A DNA stretch of 20,558 nucleotides from a virus: the IMG/VR virus record IMGVR_UViG_3300011116_000334, positions 1-20,558 of that record. One strand, given 5' to 3'. Of this stretch, positions 7,353-15,252 are shown piece by piece; position 1 is the stretch's first letter; each line of letters starts with the position of its first letter. The position numbers and the translations under genes were made by a program. The notes beneath the pieces were generated by a model that made no database searches, was not told where the DNA came from, and worked only from the letters and a program-made list of their open reading frames with translations.

Positions 7353-7888
7353 TCCAACCAGCAGTTCTTTGGGATCAGCTTGGGAAAAGATTGGAAGCGT
7401 TCCAAATGATTGGGGAACTGCTACCGGATGCACCACGGATAGTGGAAACCGGAACTGTTCGTCAGATTGGGAACTGGTTGGGTGATGGTCAGTCCACAAT
7501 TGTGTGGAACCATTACGCTGCACAAACTGATGGTGTGGTTGTCACCATTGACATTGACCCTGTGGGCGCACATTTGGTGGACACGTTGGGACTCTCGCAC
7601 ACCACACCGGTCACAGCTGATTCTGTGGACACGTTGCGCTCGATGTCAGGTGCTGTCAGTTTCCTGTACCTGGATGCCTATGACATTGATTTCAGCAAAC
7701 CGGAACCAGCACAGAAACATCATCTGCAAGAAATTTGTGCAGCATGGCACCTGTTACGCAAAGGTTCTTTGGTTGCTGTTGATGACAACATGGATCATGC
7801 TGGAAAAGGAATGTTGGTTGCAGAATTCCTGCAATCACACAACGCAGTAGAGCTCTTGCAAAGCTACGTGAGAATTTGGAGAATCTGA
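7349..7888 (+). CDS. SAM-dependent methyltransferase-like protein (class I, Methyltransf_24-like)
   Basis: This 179-aa protein has the order expected for a Rossmann-fold methyltransferase: RIVETGTVRQIGNWLGDGQS (30-49) as a motif I-like loop, VVTIDIDP (64-71) with an acidic residue ending strand 2, FLYLDAYD (105-112), and GSLVAVDDN (about 139-147). The VETGT...GDGQST pattern and the DAYD/VDDN pair resemble small methyltransferase-like proteins next to glycosyltransferases in phage and capsule clusters. Its start overlaps the glycosyltransferase stop by 4 bases, so the two are probably made together and may act on the same glycan or protein. The substrate is unknown. A degenerate, non-catalytic role is possible because motif I is not a canonical GxGxG. 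Confidence 0.65.
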   Translation: MIQPAVLWDQLGKRLEAFQMIGELLPDAPRIVETGTVRQIGNWLGDGQSTIVWNHYAAQTDGVVVTIDIDPVGAHLVDTLGLSHTTPVTADSVDTLRSMSGAVSFLYLDAYDIDFSKPEPAQKHHLQEICAAWHLLRKGSLVAVDDNMDHAGKGMLVAEFLQSHNAVELLQSYVRIWRI

Positions 7889-7889
7889 A

Positions 7890-8489
7890 ATGACAATCAC
7901 AAATGGCTATTGCACGTTGGATCAGCTGAAAGCTGTGCTGCGTGTAACAGACACAGTTGACGATTTGCTGTTTGAAACCCGTATTGGGGAAGCGTCGCGT
8001 GTGATCGATGACTACTGCAATCGCAGGTTCTACGCAGACACGACTGCTACCGCACGCATCTATGTGGCCACACAAACCAATGAACTGTTTGTGGACGACA
8101 TCAGCACAACCAGCGGTTTGATTGTCAAAACTGATAGTGCTGGTGATGGAATGTATGCAACCACGTTGGGTGCGTCTGATTACCAATGCGGACCTTTGAA
8201 CGCTGTTGTGCGTGGTCTGCCTATCAATCAGATTTCCACCACACCGTCAGCACAGTTTCCGACATCGAGCGCACCAGCTGGTGTGCAGGTCACAGCCAAA
8301 TGGGGATGGCCAACTGTCCCGGAACCAGTCCAATCTGCGTGCATCATTCTTGCTGGACGTTTGGTGAAGCGCGGTGATTCGCTGCTAGGCGTCGCAGGAT
8401 TTGGTGACCTTGGTGCTATCACGGTGCGTTCCATCGATCCTGATGTGCAACGAATGTTGGCACCGTACCGGACTCTTGTGGTGGCGTGA
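7890..8489 (+). CDS. Head-tail adaptor (gp6/gp15-like connector)
   Basis: The 199-aa protein begins with the helical ITNGYCTLDQLKAVLRV...DDLLFETRIGEASRVIDDYCNRRF pattern that marks the ring adaptor docking under the portal. A beta-rich middle carrying the TNELFVDDI strand and a GLPINQI segment follows, and the C-terminal helices contain WPTVPEPVQSACIILAGRLVKR and end in LAPYRTLVVA. A GGAGA site at 7878-7882, 7 bases upstream, supports the start, which lies just after the methyltransferase-like stop. The last bases overlap the next gene. Confidence 0.85.
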   Translation: MTITNGYCTLDQLKAVLRVTDTVDDLLFETRIGEASRVIDDYCNRRFYADTTATARIYVATQTNELFVDDISTTSGLIVKTDSAGDGMYATTLGASDYQCGPLNAVVRGLPINQISTTPSAQFPTSSAPAGVQVTAKWGWPTVPEPVQSACIILAGRLVKRGDSLLGVAGFGDLGAITVRSIDPDVQRMLAPYRTLVVA

Positions 8490-8896
8490 TGGCAGGCACA
8501 GGACTAGAAATCCAAAACGGTTTGGCTGAAGCAATCGCAACAATCCCAGGTTTGCGTGTTGCGGATCATCTACCGGAACAGATCAATCCACCCATTGCAG
8601 TCATTCAAATTCAGTCGGTCACTTACCATCGCGCTATGGGCGGTGGTTTGTCTGAATGGGATTATGTGGTGAGTGTTGTTGCAGGTCGCATGGGTGACCG
8701 GACAGCACAGCGCACATTGGACAGTTGGATGTCTTATGATGGTGCGTACTCTGTTCGTGCTGCTATCGAATCAGACCCAACTTTGGGTGGTGTTTGCAGC
8801 ACATTGAAGGTGCAGGACATGATCGCTGTTCGTCCAGTTTCTTTGGGTGATGCAGCATACTTGTCATGCGAATTCAACGTCTTTGTTCATGCGTAA
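8489..8896 (+). CDS. Probable tail terminator / tail completion protein
   Basis: The 135-aa protein lies between the head-tail adaptor and the tail tube gene, where siphoviruses carry neck and tail-terminator proteins. The sequence has the pattern NGLAEAIATIPGLRVADHLPEQINPPIAVIQ near the N-terminus and a beta-rich second half (WDYVVSVVAGRMGDRTAQRTLDSWMS, then AYLSCEFNVFV), as in small terminator proteins that cap the tail tube. ATG at 8489 shares one base with the preceding TGA; a GTG one codon earlier (8486) is an alternative. The assignment rests on context and pattern, not on diagnostic residues. Confidence 0.65.
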   Translation: MAGTGLEIQNGLAEAIATIPGLRVADHLPEQINPPIAVIQIQSVTYHRAMGGGLSEWDYVVSVVAGRMGDRTAQRTLDSWMSYDGAYSVRAAIESDPTLGGVCSTLKVQDMIAVRPVSLGDAAYLSCEFNVFVHA

Positions 8897-8900
8897 GGAG
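8894..8900 (+). promoter_or_regulatory. Strong ribosome binding site for the 60-aa gene
   Basis: TAAGGAG at 8894-8900 lies 5 bases before the ATG at 8906. It is among the best Shine-Dalgarno matches in the window and supports this short gene being real. Confidence 0.7.
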
Positions 8901-8905
8901 ACACC

Positions 8906-9088
8906 ATGACAACGTACAAAATCGTTGGACCCCATGTGGTTTGCGGTTTTCAGCCAGGTTCAATTCTGTCTGAAAGTGATTTGGATATTGATGGTGTGGA
9001 TGTTGCGCATCTGATTGCTTCCGGTCACATTGAATCAACCAACACAAAGCGCAGCGAGGCTGTGCAGGAAAAGAAGGAAGGTAACTGA
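8906..9088 (+). CDS. Small phage protein of unknown function, 60 aa
   Basis: The protein reads as a compact domain: KIVGPHVVCGFQPGSILSES followed by DVAHLIASGHIES, then a charged tail with KRSEAVQEKKEG. Small proteins with a comparable G...PG...L...G.I pattern often occur between head-tail connector and tail tube genes. I cannot name the family or role. A near-perfect TAAGGAG site and compact placement between the tail-terminator candidate and the tail tube gene, whose start lies 1 base after its stop, support expression together with abundant structural proteins. Confidence 0.7.
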   Translation: MTTYKIVGPHVVCGFQPGSILSESDLDIDGVDVAHLIASGHIESTNTKRSEAVQEKKEGN

Positions 9089-9089
9089 A

Positions 9090-9494
9090 ATGCCTATTGT
9101 GGTCACCAATGCCGTTGTGTCTATTGGTGGTGTGGATCTGTCGTCGCACATCACCAAGGTCACTTTGTCCACGTCTGTCAATGAGCTCGAGACCACCACG
9201 TTTGGCAACACCGGGAAGCGTCGTGTTGCTGGTCTGCGTGATTCGACTGTTGCGATTGATTGGAACCAAGATTTTTCCGCTTCTGCGGTGGAAGCAACGC
9301 TCTATCCCCTTTTGGGTTCAACCACGCAGGTGGTGGTTCGTCCGAATGGGACTGTGACTAGCGCTAGTAATCCGTCGTATACCTTCAATGTGTTGGTTAC
9401 GGAATGGATGCCTTTGGATGCGCAGGTTGGCGAACTGGCTACTGCGTCGGTGACGTTCCCGGTTGATGGTCTGATCACGAAGGCTACCGCCTAG
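9090..9494 (+). CDS. Major tail protein (tail tube)
   Basis: This 134-aa protein would polymerise as hexamer rings into the tail tube. It is mostly beta strand with the typical order VSIGGVDLSSHITKV (10-24), VNELETTTFGNTGKRRVAGL (about 30-49), a DSTVAIDWNQDF strand, and a C-terminal WMPLDAQVGELATASVTFPVDG. The ELETTTFG segment is characteristic of small siphovirus tail tube proteins. The ATG at 9090 follows an AAGGAAGG site ending 8 bases upstream; an earlier in-frame ATG at 9015 would overlap the preceding gene. Leucine codons are mixed (TTG and CTN), intermediate between the capsid gene and the rest. The GAGCTCGAG repeat word lies in this gene at 9183. Confidence 0.88.
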   Translation: MPIVVTNAVVSIGGVDLSSHITKVTLSTSVNELETTTFGNTGKRRVAGLRDSTVAIDWNQDFSASAVEATLYPLLGSTTQVVVRPNGTVTSASNPSYTFNVLVTEWMPLDAQVGELATASVTFPVDGLITKATA

Positions 9495-9496
9495 TC

Positions 9497-9775
9497 ATGG
9501 CTGCTCTCATGCGGATACGGGTTTCCATGAATGATGGAAGTTCGTATGAAGTTGTTGCAGGTCCGAAAGCGATTGTTGAGTCGGAACGACATTTCAGCAA
9601 GTCAATGACTCAACTGTTCGGCGCTGATAGTGCTTCCTATGAAGCGTTGTGTTTCTTGGCGTGGCGTGCAACACAGCTTTCCAATCGTGTTGTGAAACCG
9701 TTCGATGAATGGTTGGGTGACGTCGAGGGTATTGAACCTGTTGATGAGTCACCGGCCCCTTTAGAGATTCCATGA
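9497..9775 (+). CDS. Tail assembly chaperone, short form (gpG-like)
   Basis: This 92-aa protein guides tail tube assembly around the tape measure and is absent from the virion in related phages. It follows the tail tube gene, as expected. The sequence shows a helical middle with ESERHFSKSMTQLFG, then the typical YEALCFLAWRATQ and FDEWLGDVEGIE segments (about 52-79). The start is an ATG 3 bases after the tail tube stop. Near the 3' end, positions 9757-9763 form an in-frame C CCT TTA slip site, so a fraction of ribosomes should shift to the -1 frame and make a longer G-T form. The zero-frame stop TGA is at 9773-9775. Confidence 0.85.
   Translation: MAALMRIRVSMNDGSSYEVVAGPKAIVESERHFSKSMTQLFGADSASYEALCFLAWRATQLSNRVVKPFDEWLGDVEGIEPVDESPAPLEIP
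9757..9763 (+). promoter_or_regulatory. -1 ribosomal frameshift slippery heptamer, C CCT TTA
   Basis: The heptamer fits X XXY YYZ and is in the right phase: zero-frame codons are GCC-CCT-TTA, ten bases before the zero-frame stop. After slippage both tRNAs can re-pair on CCC and TTT. It lies at the end of the tail chaperone gene, where most long-tailed phages carry a programmed frameshift. Confidence 0.75.
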
Positions 9776-9915
9776 CGTTGCTGGTGGCCCAGGTTGCTGT
9801 GGCCACCAGCATCAGTCCAAATGATTTGTTGGAATGTCCACCGGATGTTTTCCGTGCGATTGTTTCTGTGTTGAAACAGCAAGCACGCGAGGCTGAAGCG
9901 AACACAAGAAGGTGA
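9763..9915 (+). CDS. Tail assembly chaperone, frameshift extension (gpT-like)
   Basis: After a -1 shift at the TTA codon, reading continues from 9763 for 50 codons to the TGA at 9913-9915, giving a G-T fusion of about 139 aa with the 89 upstream residues. The extension contains LLVAQVAVATSISPNDLLECP and an AIVSVLKQQAREAE helix, the pattern of gpT domains that bind the tape measure. An ATG at 9772, overlapping the zero-frame TGA, offers a second route: re-initiation would give a free 47-aa protein. The frame is too short to be found by length alone, but its position between the chaperone and the next gene and its protein pattern support it. Confidence 0.75.
   Translation, partial: RDSMTLLVAQVAVATSISPNDLLECPPDVFRAIVSVLKQQAREAEANTRR
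9779..9811 (+). promoter_or_regulatory. Stem-loop downstream of the frameshift site
   Basis: Positions 9779-9789 (TGCTGGTGGCC) pair perfectly with 9801-9811 (GGCCACCAGCA), an 11-bp GC-rich stem with an 11-base loop. It starts 15 bases after the slip site, further than the usual 5-9 bases, and just after the overlapping ATGA. It could stimulate frameshifting, form a pseudoknot, or limit re-initiation. Confidence 0.65.
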
Positions 9916-9919
9916 CGTT

Positions 9920-10507
9920 GTGGCGTCCATTCGAATATCTGATGTCAAACAACTGAGTGGTGACGTAAAGCAGCAACTGGAAATCCGTGGTTCGCTGAAG
10001 GGTTACAACGAATTCAAAAAAGCAATGAAGGATGCAAGTCCACAATTGCGTAAGGACATGGACAAAGAAATCCGTGACATCCTGAAACCGGTTGTGACCA
10101 ACGCTCGCGCTGCTGTTCCTGCACAACCGCTGTCAGGTTGGCGGTTAGGTAATGACCGAACCGGTCCAGCGAAAATGCCGGATTGGGACCAAGCGACGGT
10201 GCGCAAAGGAATCAGCATCCGTCAGGGTGGCCGGCGATCGCGTGGCAAGTCAACGCAGTCAGCGTGGAAAATCACCAACGCTTCTGCTGCTGGTGAAGTG
10301 TTCGAAGTTGCTAAGAAACAACGCACGAAACCTTCCGGTGGTGTGTTCACATCTGCTTTGACTCTTTACCATGGCAACACATCCAGGTTGATTTGGGCTG
10401 CGTGGGACAAAGCTGGTGGTGAAAAAAAGCTGACACAAGATGTGTTGGATGTTGTGAAGAAGTATGAAGGTGAATTAGAGCGCACACTACGCGCAGCGAA
10501 AGGCTGA
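9920..10507 (+). CDS. HK97 gp10-like phage protein (tail completion / neck family)
   Basis: The 195-aa basic protein has the pattern of the HK97 gp10 family: IRGSLKGYNEFKKAMKDASPQ near the N-terminus, a helical KDMDKEIRDILKPVVTNARAAVP (45-67), then beta strands around SAWKITNASAAGEVFEVAK and an RLIWAAWDKAGG end. In related phages this family is a neck or tail-completion protein encoded before the tail tube gene; here it lies between the tail chaperones and the tape measure. The GTG start at 9920 has an AGAAGG site (9907-9912) 7 bases upstream. The gene ends 3 bases before the tape measure. Confidence 0.7.
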   Translation: MASIRISDVKQLSGDVKQQLEIRGSLKGYNEFKKAMKDASPQLRKDMDKEIRDILKPVVTNARAAVPAQPLSGWRLGNDRTGPAKMPDWDQATVRKGISIRQGGRRSRGKSTQSAWKITNASAAGEVFEVAKKQRTKPSGGVFTSALTLYHGNTSRLIWAAWDKAGGEKKLTQDVLDVVKKYEGELERTLRAAKG

Positions 10508-10510
10508 CCC

Positions 10511-12667
10511 ATGGCTGTAAACATCACAGTTCTTTCAACGTTCAATGATGCAGGGTTGAAAAAAGCGCGTTCCGAAATGGACAAGCTGTCTAAGAAGGTT
10601 GAATCTTCAACGTCTAAGACAATCAAATCTGCTGGTGCTTTGGGTGCTGGTGTTCTCGCTGCTGCTGGTGTCGCTGTTGGTGCGCTGATATCGATTGGTT
10701 CAACGTTTGATGGTGTCTATGACAGCATCCGGGCGACCACAGGAAAAACTGGTGCAGAGCTCGGAGCGTTGAAGGATTCGTTGAAGATTGTTGCATCGAA
10801 CGCTGCAACATCTTTTGATGATGCTGGAACTGTTCTTGCAACTTTCAGTTCGAAACTTGGGTTGACTGGCAAACCGCTGGAGGACATGAGTATCGCGCTG
10901 ATCAATCTGTCAAATATCACCGGAACGGATTTGGGGACCAATCTTGGCGCGGTCACAAAGGTCATGCAGAACTTTGGTGTAGCTGCTGCATATCAGGTTC
11001 CTGCGTTAGATGTTCTGTTCCGTGCATCGCAGCAGAGCGGTGTGTCTGTTTCGGATCTAGCAACAGCAATGGCTGACTCGGGTCCGATTCTGCGCGCAGC
11101 AGGTTTGGATTTCCAATCGTCTGCTGCGTTCCTTGCATCACTTAGCAAGGCTGGTATTGATGCTGGTGATGTGATGCCATTCCTGAAGAAAGGTTTGGCT
11201 GGTGCAGCAAAAGCTGGTAAGGACGCCGGGACTTATCTGACAGACACATTTGCTGCAATCAAAAACGCACCATCTGATACTGCTGCTGCTTCTGCTGCTG
11301 TCACAGCGTTTGGTTCCAAGGGTGCGACAATGGCGCAGCTGATCCGAGAAGGAAAGCTGTCCTATGACGATCTGAAAGCATCAATTGCTGATGGTGACAC
11401 CATCGCAAAAGCAACAACTGACACAGAAGATTTCAGCGAAAAATTCACCAAGCTGAAGAATCGTGTGATGCTCGCGCTAGAACCGTTCGCATCTAAAGCG
11501 TTCGACATTGTGGGCCAGGTGTTTGATTTCATCGGACCCAAGGTTGACCAGGTCACCAAGTTTTTCCAAGAGAACGAAAACGCAATGGCTGCGTTGCAAA
11601 TAGGACTTGGTGCTCTTGCAATTGCGCTACTGGTTGCAGGTGTTGCAGCAAGCATTGCTGCTGTCCAAATGGCAATGCTCGCGCTCGCTGAACTAGGTGT
11701 CACATGGCCAATTGTTCTGATTGTTGCTGGCATTGCGCTACTGATTGCAGCGTTCGTCTACGCATATTTCAAATTTGAATGGTTCCGTAAGGGTGTCGAT
11801 TTCGTTTTTCAATCTGTCAAAAATGCTTTCATGCTGCTTTGGGACGTTGCAAAAACTGTGTTCAACGCTGTTGTTGATGTGGTGAAAAACACCATCATTC
11901 CGTTTTTCAAAAACACGCTGATCCCAATTTTCATTTCAATTTGGGAAACAGCCAAAAACGTGTGGGACAAGATTTCCGCAGTCATCCAGTTCGCATGGGA
12001 ATTTGTAATTCTCCCGGTGCTACGCAGTCTGAAACTGTATTTTGACAACGTGTTGAAACCACAGTTTGAACGGTTCCTAGCGATTGTTCAGTTCGTGTGG
12101 GGAATCATTTCTGCTGTCATTTCGTTTGCGTGGAACAGCATTATCAAACCGGTGTTTGATTTCATTGTTGGTGGTGTTCAGTTCATCATTGACAAGTTTT
12201 TCAGTTTCAAAGATGCGATTGGTTCAGCGTTTTCAACTATCGCAGATGTGATCAAAACACCGTTCAAAGCTGCGTTCAATTTCATTGTTGATGCGTGGAA
12301 TGGAACTGTTGGTGGACTTGGGTTCACCGCACCTGACTGGTTGAAATACATTCCGGGTGCAGCGTGGTTTGCTGGTAAATCGATCACAGTTCCGAAGCTG
12401 ACTAGATGGGCGCATGAAGGTGGTGTTGTACGCGGCGCACCAGGTGCGAACGTTCCCATGATGTTGCAGACCGGTGAAATGGTTTTGTCTCAGGATCAGC
12501 AAGCAATGCTGTTGGGTCGAATCAATGGCACCGGTGGTGGTGCAGGAAACGTTGTCATCAATGTGTCTGTGTCACCTACCGCTGACAAAGCTGCGATTGG
12601 TCAAAGCATCGCTGAAGCGTTGTCAGCGTACGAACGCAGATCCGGTAGTGGTTGGCGTGCAGCATGA
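10511..12667 (+). CDS. Tape measure protein
   Basis: This 718-aa protein sets tail length and passes through the tail during DNA ejection. It begins with a charged helix (SEMDKLSKKVESSTSK), a hydrophobic segment near 41-63 rich in Gly and Ala, then the TMP core with GVYDSIRATTGKTGAELGALKD and TFSSKLGLTG...LINLSNITGTDL. A long hydrophobic region (about 357-420) contains several possible membrane helices. The middle repeats amphipathic helices rich in Phe and Trp (WETAKNVWDKISAVIQFAWE and similar), and the C-terminus carries GGVVRGAPGANVPMMLQTGEMVLS (about 637-660), typical of the end of tape measures. At about 0.15 nm per residue the tail would be near 108 nm, an estimate only. The stop overlaps the next ATG. 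Confidence 0.95.
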   Translation: MAVNITVLSTFNDAGLKKARSEMDKLSKKVESSTSKTIKSAGALGAGVLAAAGVAVGALISIGSTFDGVYDSIRATTGKTGAELGALKDSLKIVASNAATSFDDAGTVLATFSSKLGLTGKPLEDMSIALINLSNITGTDLGTNLGAVTKVMQNFGVAAAYQVPALDVLFRASQQSGVSVSDLATAMADSGPILRAAGLDFQSSAAFLASLSKAGIDAGDVMPFLKKGLAGAAKAGKDAGTYLTDTFAAIKNAPSDTAAASAAVTAFGSKGATMAQLIREGKLSYDDLKASIADGDTIAKATTDTEDFSEKFTKLKNRVMLALEPFASKAFDIVGQVFDFIGPKVDQVTKFFQENENAMAALQIGLGALAIALLVAGVAASIAAVQMAMLALAELGVTWPIVLIVAGIALLIAAFVYAYFKFEWFRKGVDFVFQSVKNAFMLLWDVAKTVFNAVVDVVKNTIIPFFKNTLIPIFISIWETAKNVWDKISAVIQFAWEFVILPVLRSLKLYFDNVLKPQFERFLAIVQFVWGIISAVISFAWNSIIKPVFDFIVGGVQFIIDKFFSFKDAIGSAFSTIADVIKTPFKAAFNFIVDAWNGTVGGLGFTAPDWLKYIPGAAWFAGKSITVPKLTRWAHEGGVVRGAPGANVPMMLQTGEMVLSQDQQAMLLGRINGTGGGAGNVVINVSVSPTADKAAIGQSIAEALSAYERRSGSGWRAA

Positions 12668-14601
12668 CAGAAGCACTATTTGATGACATCAGCATTACTG
12701 TCAAAATTGGGTTCAGTACCACAGCTGGTGCGAACACAGTTCCGTTGGGTGGTTTGATTTCCAACATTGTGTGGACTGACGTGACCGCGTATGTGCGTGG
12801 GGTCAGTATCTCACGTGGACGTTCAACGGAGCTCGAGGCTTTCCAAACAGGTTCAGCCCAAATCGTGTTGTCAAACGCAGACAGACGGTTTGATCCATCG
12901 CACACCACCGGACCGTATTACGGTGCGCTCACACCCATGCGTCCAATCCAAATCACGGTGTCACATCGCAACACATCGAACGTCACCAACAACTACCCAC
13001 AGTTTTTTGGGTACGTGGATGGTTGGCCACAAAGCTACGAAATTGTGGGTGACGCAACAGTCACAGTCAACGCATCCGACACGTTCAAAGTTCTGAACAA
13101 CATTACGTTGGATGGTTACTACGGGACACAGATTGCTTCTGAGAACCCAACCACATGGTTGCGTTTTGATGATGGCACAAGTTCCACGATTGCTAACAGC
13201 GGTTCCACCGGGCAGTCATGGCAATGGGTGAAACTGTCAAACAACACACAACCGTATGGTTCGAACACCACAGTTGCTGGACTCATCGCGAACGACTCGA
13301 ACGGTGCAGGTGATTTTTCATCTGTGTTCTACGCGGTTGGACCAGTTGAACCATCAGGTTTGACTGCCGACCGCACCATTGAATTTTGGATGCAGTCATC
13401 TTCAACTGAAGCAAACACCTATGGTCTGCTCGGAATCAACGCAGGTGATTCCGGGATCTACGCATACATGGTGTCAGCTTTCAGTTTGGCGTTGATCAGC
13501 GTGTGTGTTGGACAACCAGGAACCGGAACATTCAAAAACCTTGTGTCTGATGTGTTTGTGAATGACAACAAACCACATCATGTGGTCATTGTTTTTGGGT
13601 CAACAACCGCTTTGTATGTTGATGGTGTGAAAGCAACGACACCAACAGCAACACTCCCATGCGAATCTGTTTACCCTGACCGCAACCGCATTGGTGGAAC
13701 TCCGTATTACACATCTGATTTCAACGCAACAGCACAGTTCGTTGGCACCATCGACGAATACGCAGACTATGCAAGGTGTTTCACAGCAACAGACGTAGCT
13801 GACCACTATGCGTTGGGTGTCACCAGGTTCGCTGAAGGTGAACGCACAGACCAACGCGCACAACGCATTTTGGACATCATTGATTGGCCGACTGACGGAA
13901 CAACATTTGGTGTTGGTGTCTCAAATGTGCAGGGTGTCAATACGCAAGGAAAAACAGTCCTTGCTGCTTTGCAAGAATGTGAAGCTGCTGAACAAGGAAT
14001 GTTGTTCGCTGATGGAATTGGTGGTGTCAGGTTCATCACGCGAACGGAAATGTCCACCACGTTCAATTCACCGGTTATCACGTTTGGTGACGGAACCGGT
14101 GAGTGTGGTTATCAGGACATCACGATTGAACACAGCGACCAAGACATCGCTAACGAAATCAAAGTGTCCAGATTGAACGGTGCAACAGTTGTTGCTGTGG
14201 ACGCAACATCACAGAACGCTTATTGGCCGCGCACCTATGACATCACAGATCTGATCACGGATGATGATGTGTTTTCGTCGGATCTCGCAAAGTATGTGTT
14301 GAGTCGGTACAAAAATCCGCAGGTGCGTATCAAATCGATCAGCACAACTGTGCGTGGTCACAGTTCGAGCGAAGTTGCTTTGATGCTGTCGTTGCTTATC
14401 GGTCATCAGGTTGTGGTGAAACGGAGACCACAGAACGTTGGATCTGCAATCACGCAAACGTTGCAAATCCAGTCTGTGAAGTATCAAATTGGTCCTGATG
14501 ACATGATCATTTCGTTTGACCTTGGGCCGGCACCAGCACAGTTCTTTGTTCTCAATTCGTCCACCAACGGTGTGTTGAACACATCACGTCTAGGTTTCTG
14601 A
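12664..14601 (+). CDS. Minor tail / tail-tip protein with inserted LamG-like lectin domain
   Basis: This 645-aa protein follows the tape measure, where distal tail and baseplate hub proteins lie. The N-terminal ~150 residues (TDVTAYVRGVSISRGRSTELEAFQ, SNADRRFDP, QFFGYVDGWPQ) and the C-terminal half (ILDIIDWPTDG, then a segment ending in QGMLFADGIGGVRFI, then EHSDQDIANEIKVSR) match actinophage minor tail proteins. Between them, about 160-385, sits a concanavalin A/LamG-like beta-sandwich: TWLRFDDG, RTIEFWMQSSS, HHVVIVFGSTTALYVDGVKATT and FVGTIDEYADYARCFTATDVADHYALG, the last two typical of LamG_3 folds. Such an insert could bind host-surface glycans. ATG at 12664 overlaps the tape measure stop; an in-frame GTG four codons earlier is less likely. 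Confidence 0.85.
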   Translation: MTEALFDDISITVKIGFSTTAGANTVPLGGLISNIVWTDVTAYVRGVSISRGRSTELEAFQTGSAQIVLSNADRRFDPSHTTGPYYGALTPMRPIQITVSHRNTSNVTNNYPQFFGYVDGWPQSYEIVGDATVTVNASDTFKVLNNITLDGYYGTQIASENPTTWLRFDDGTSSTIANSGSTGQSWQWVKLSNNTQPYGSNTTVAGLIANDSNGAGDFSSVFYAVGPVEPSGLTADRTIEFWMQSSSTEANTYGLLGINAGDSGIYAYMVSAFSLALISVCVGQPGTGTFKNLVSDVFVNDNKPHHVVIVFGSTTALYVDGVKATTPTATLPCESVYPDRNRIGGTPYYTSDFNATAQFVGTIDEYADYARCFTATDVADHYALGVTRFAEGERTDQRAQRILDIIDWPTDGTTFGVGVSNVQGVNTQGKTVLAALQECEAAEQGMLFADGIGGVRFITRTEMSTTFNSPVITFGDGTGECGYQDITIEHSDQDIANEIKVSRLNGATVVAVDATSQNAYWPRTYDITDLITDDDVFSSDLAKYVLSRYKNPQVRIKSISTTVRGHSSSEVALMLSLLIGHQVVVKRRPQNVGSAITQTLQIQSVKYQIGPDDMIISFDLGPAPAQFFVLNSSTNGVLNTSRLGF

Positions 14602-14613
14602 GGAGTAACAACA

Positions 14614-15252
14614 ATGGGTGGTTTCAAAAAGTGGGCGACCAGCGATGTGTTGACCGCAGCAGATTTGAACGCTTATTGCGGTTTCCAATCTGTGATGGTG
14701 TTTGCGTCCACTACTGCGCGTGATGCTGCGATTGTTAGCGCTGATCGAATCGCCGGGATGATGGTTTACATCAATTCCGGTGACAGCAATGAAGGTTTGT
14801 ATTCTTGGAATGGTTCGTCATGGACGAAAGGTCCAGGTTGGAATTCACCATTTGGTTTGCGTTCGTCCACGTCTGATGCGACTGACAGAACACGAACCAC
14901 CACCATGGCTGAACTGACAACAGCGCTACGCACCGGATCAACATTCATTGCAAACAGATGGTTGCGGTTCACTTTCGTTGCGAACGTAGACAAAACAAAT
15001 ACTGGAACAGGTTTTGTTGCTGAGGTTTACAACGTGACGACATCAACCACAGTTGGACGTATCGCACAGGTTTTTTCAACTGTTGAGGACGGCTATCAAA
15101 TTGCGCACTCGATCATTGCGCAATCGGAAGCTGGTGCTGTCTACACAATCCGTATGCAAGGAATCACACATAGTGTTGATGTGTTGGGTGCAACAGTTGG
15201 AACAACACGTTTCTTTGTTGAGGACATAGGCGCGCAAGGTGCGCCGGTCTGA
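14614..15252 (+). CDS. Minor tail protein (tail-tip / short fibre type)
   Basis: The 212-aa protein starts with KKWATSDVLTAADLNAY (5-21) followed by VMVFASTTARDAAIV and GMMVYINSGDSNEGLYSWNGSSWTKGPG. This order, a DVLTAADLN start plus a small domain with a Gly-Asn-Gly-Ser-Ser-Trp turn, is common in minor tail proteins of actinophages. The remainder looks like a beta-sandwich. An AGGAG site at 14601-14605, 8 bases upstream, supports the start. The stop shares one base with the endolysin ATG. The exact role, whether tip or short fibre, is unknown. Confidence 0.75.
   Translation: MGGFKKWATSDVLTAADLNAYCGFQSVMVFASTTARDAAIVSADRIAGMMVYINSGDSNEGLYSWNGSSWTKGPGWNSPFGLRSSTSDATDRTRTTTMAELTTALRTGSTFIANRWLRFTFVANVDKTNTGTGFVAEVYNVTTSTTVGRIAQVFSTVEDGYQIAHSIIAQSEAGAVYTIRMQGITHSVDVLGATVGTTRFFVEDIGAQGAPV

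Noticed and set aside
7692-8186. 164-aa open frame on the minus strand
   Set aside because: It lies across two well-supported plus-strand genes, has a cysteine-rich composition without a recognisable domain, and no neighbouring gene runs in that direction.
9772-9915. Treating the 47-aa frame as an unrelated small gene
   Set aside because: Its gpT-like pattern, phase, and the slip site just upstream make it the frameshift extension of the tail chaperone; independent start at 9772 is kept only as a second route.
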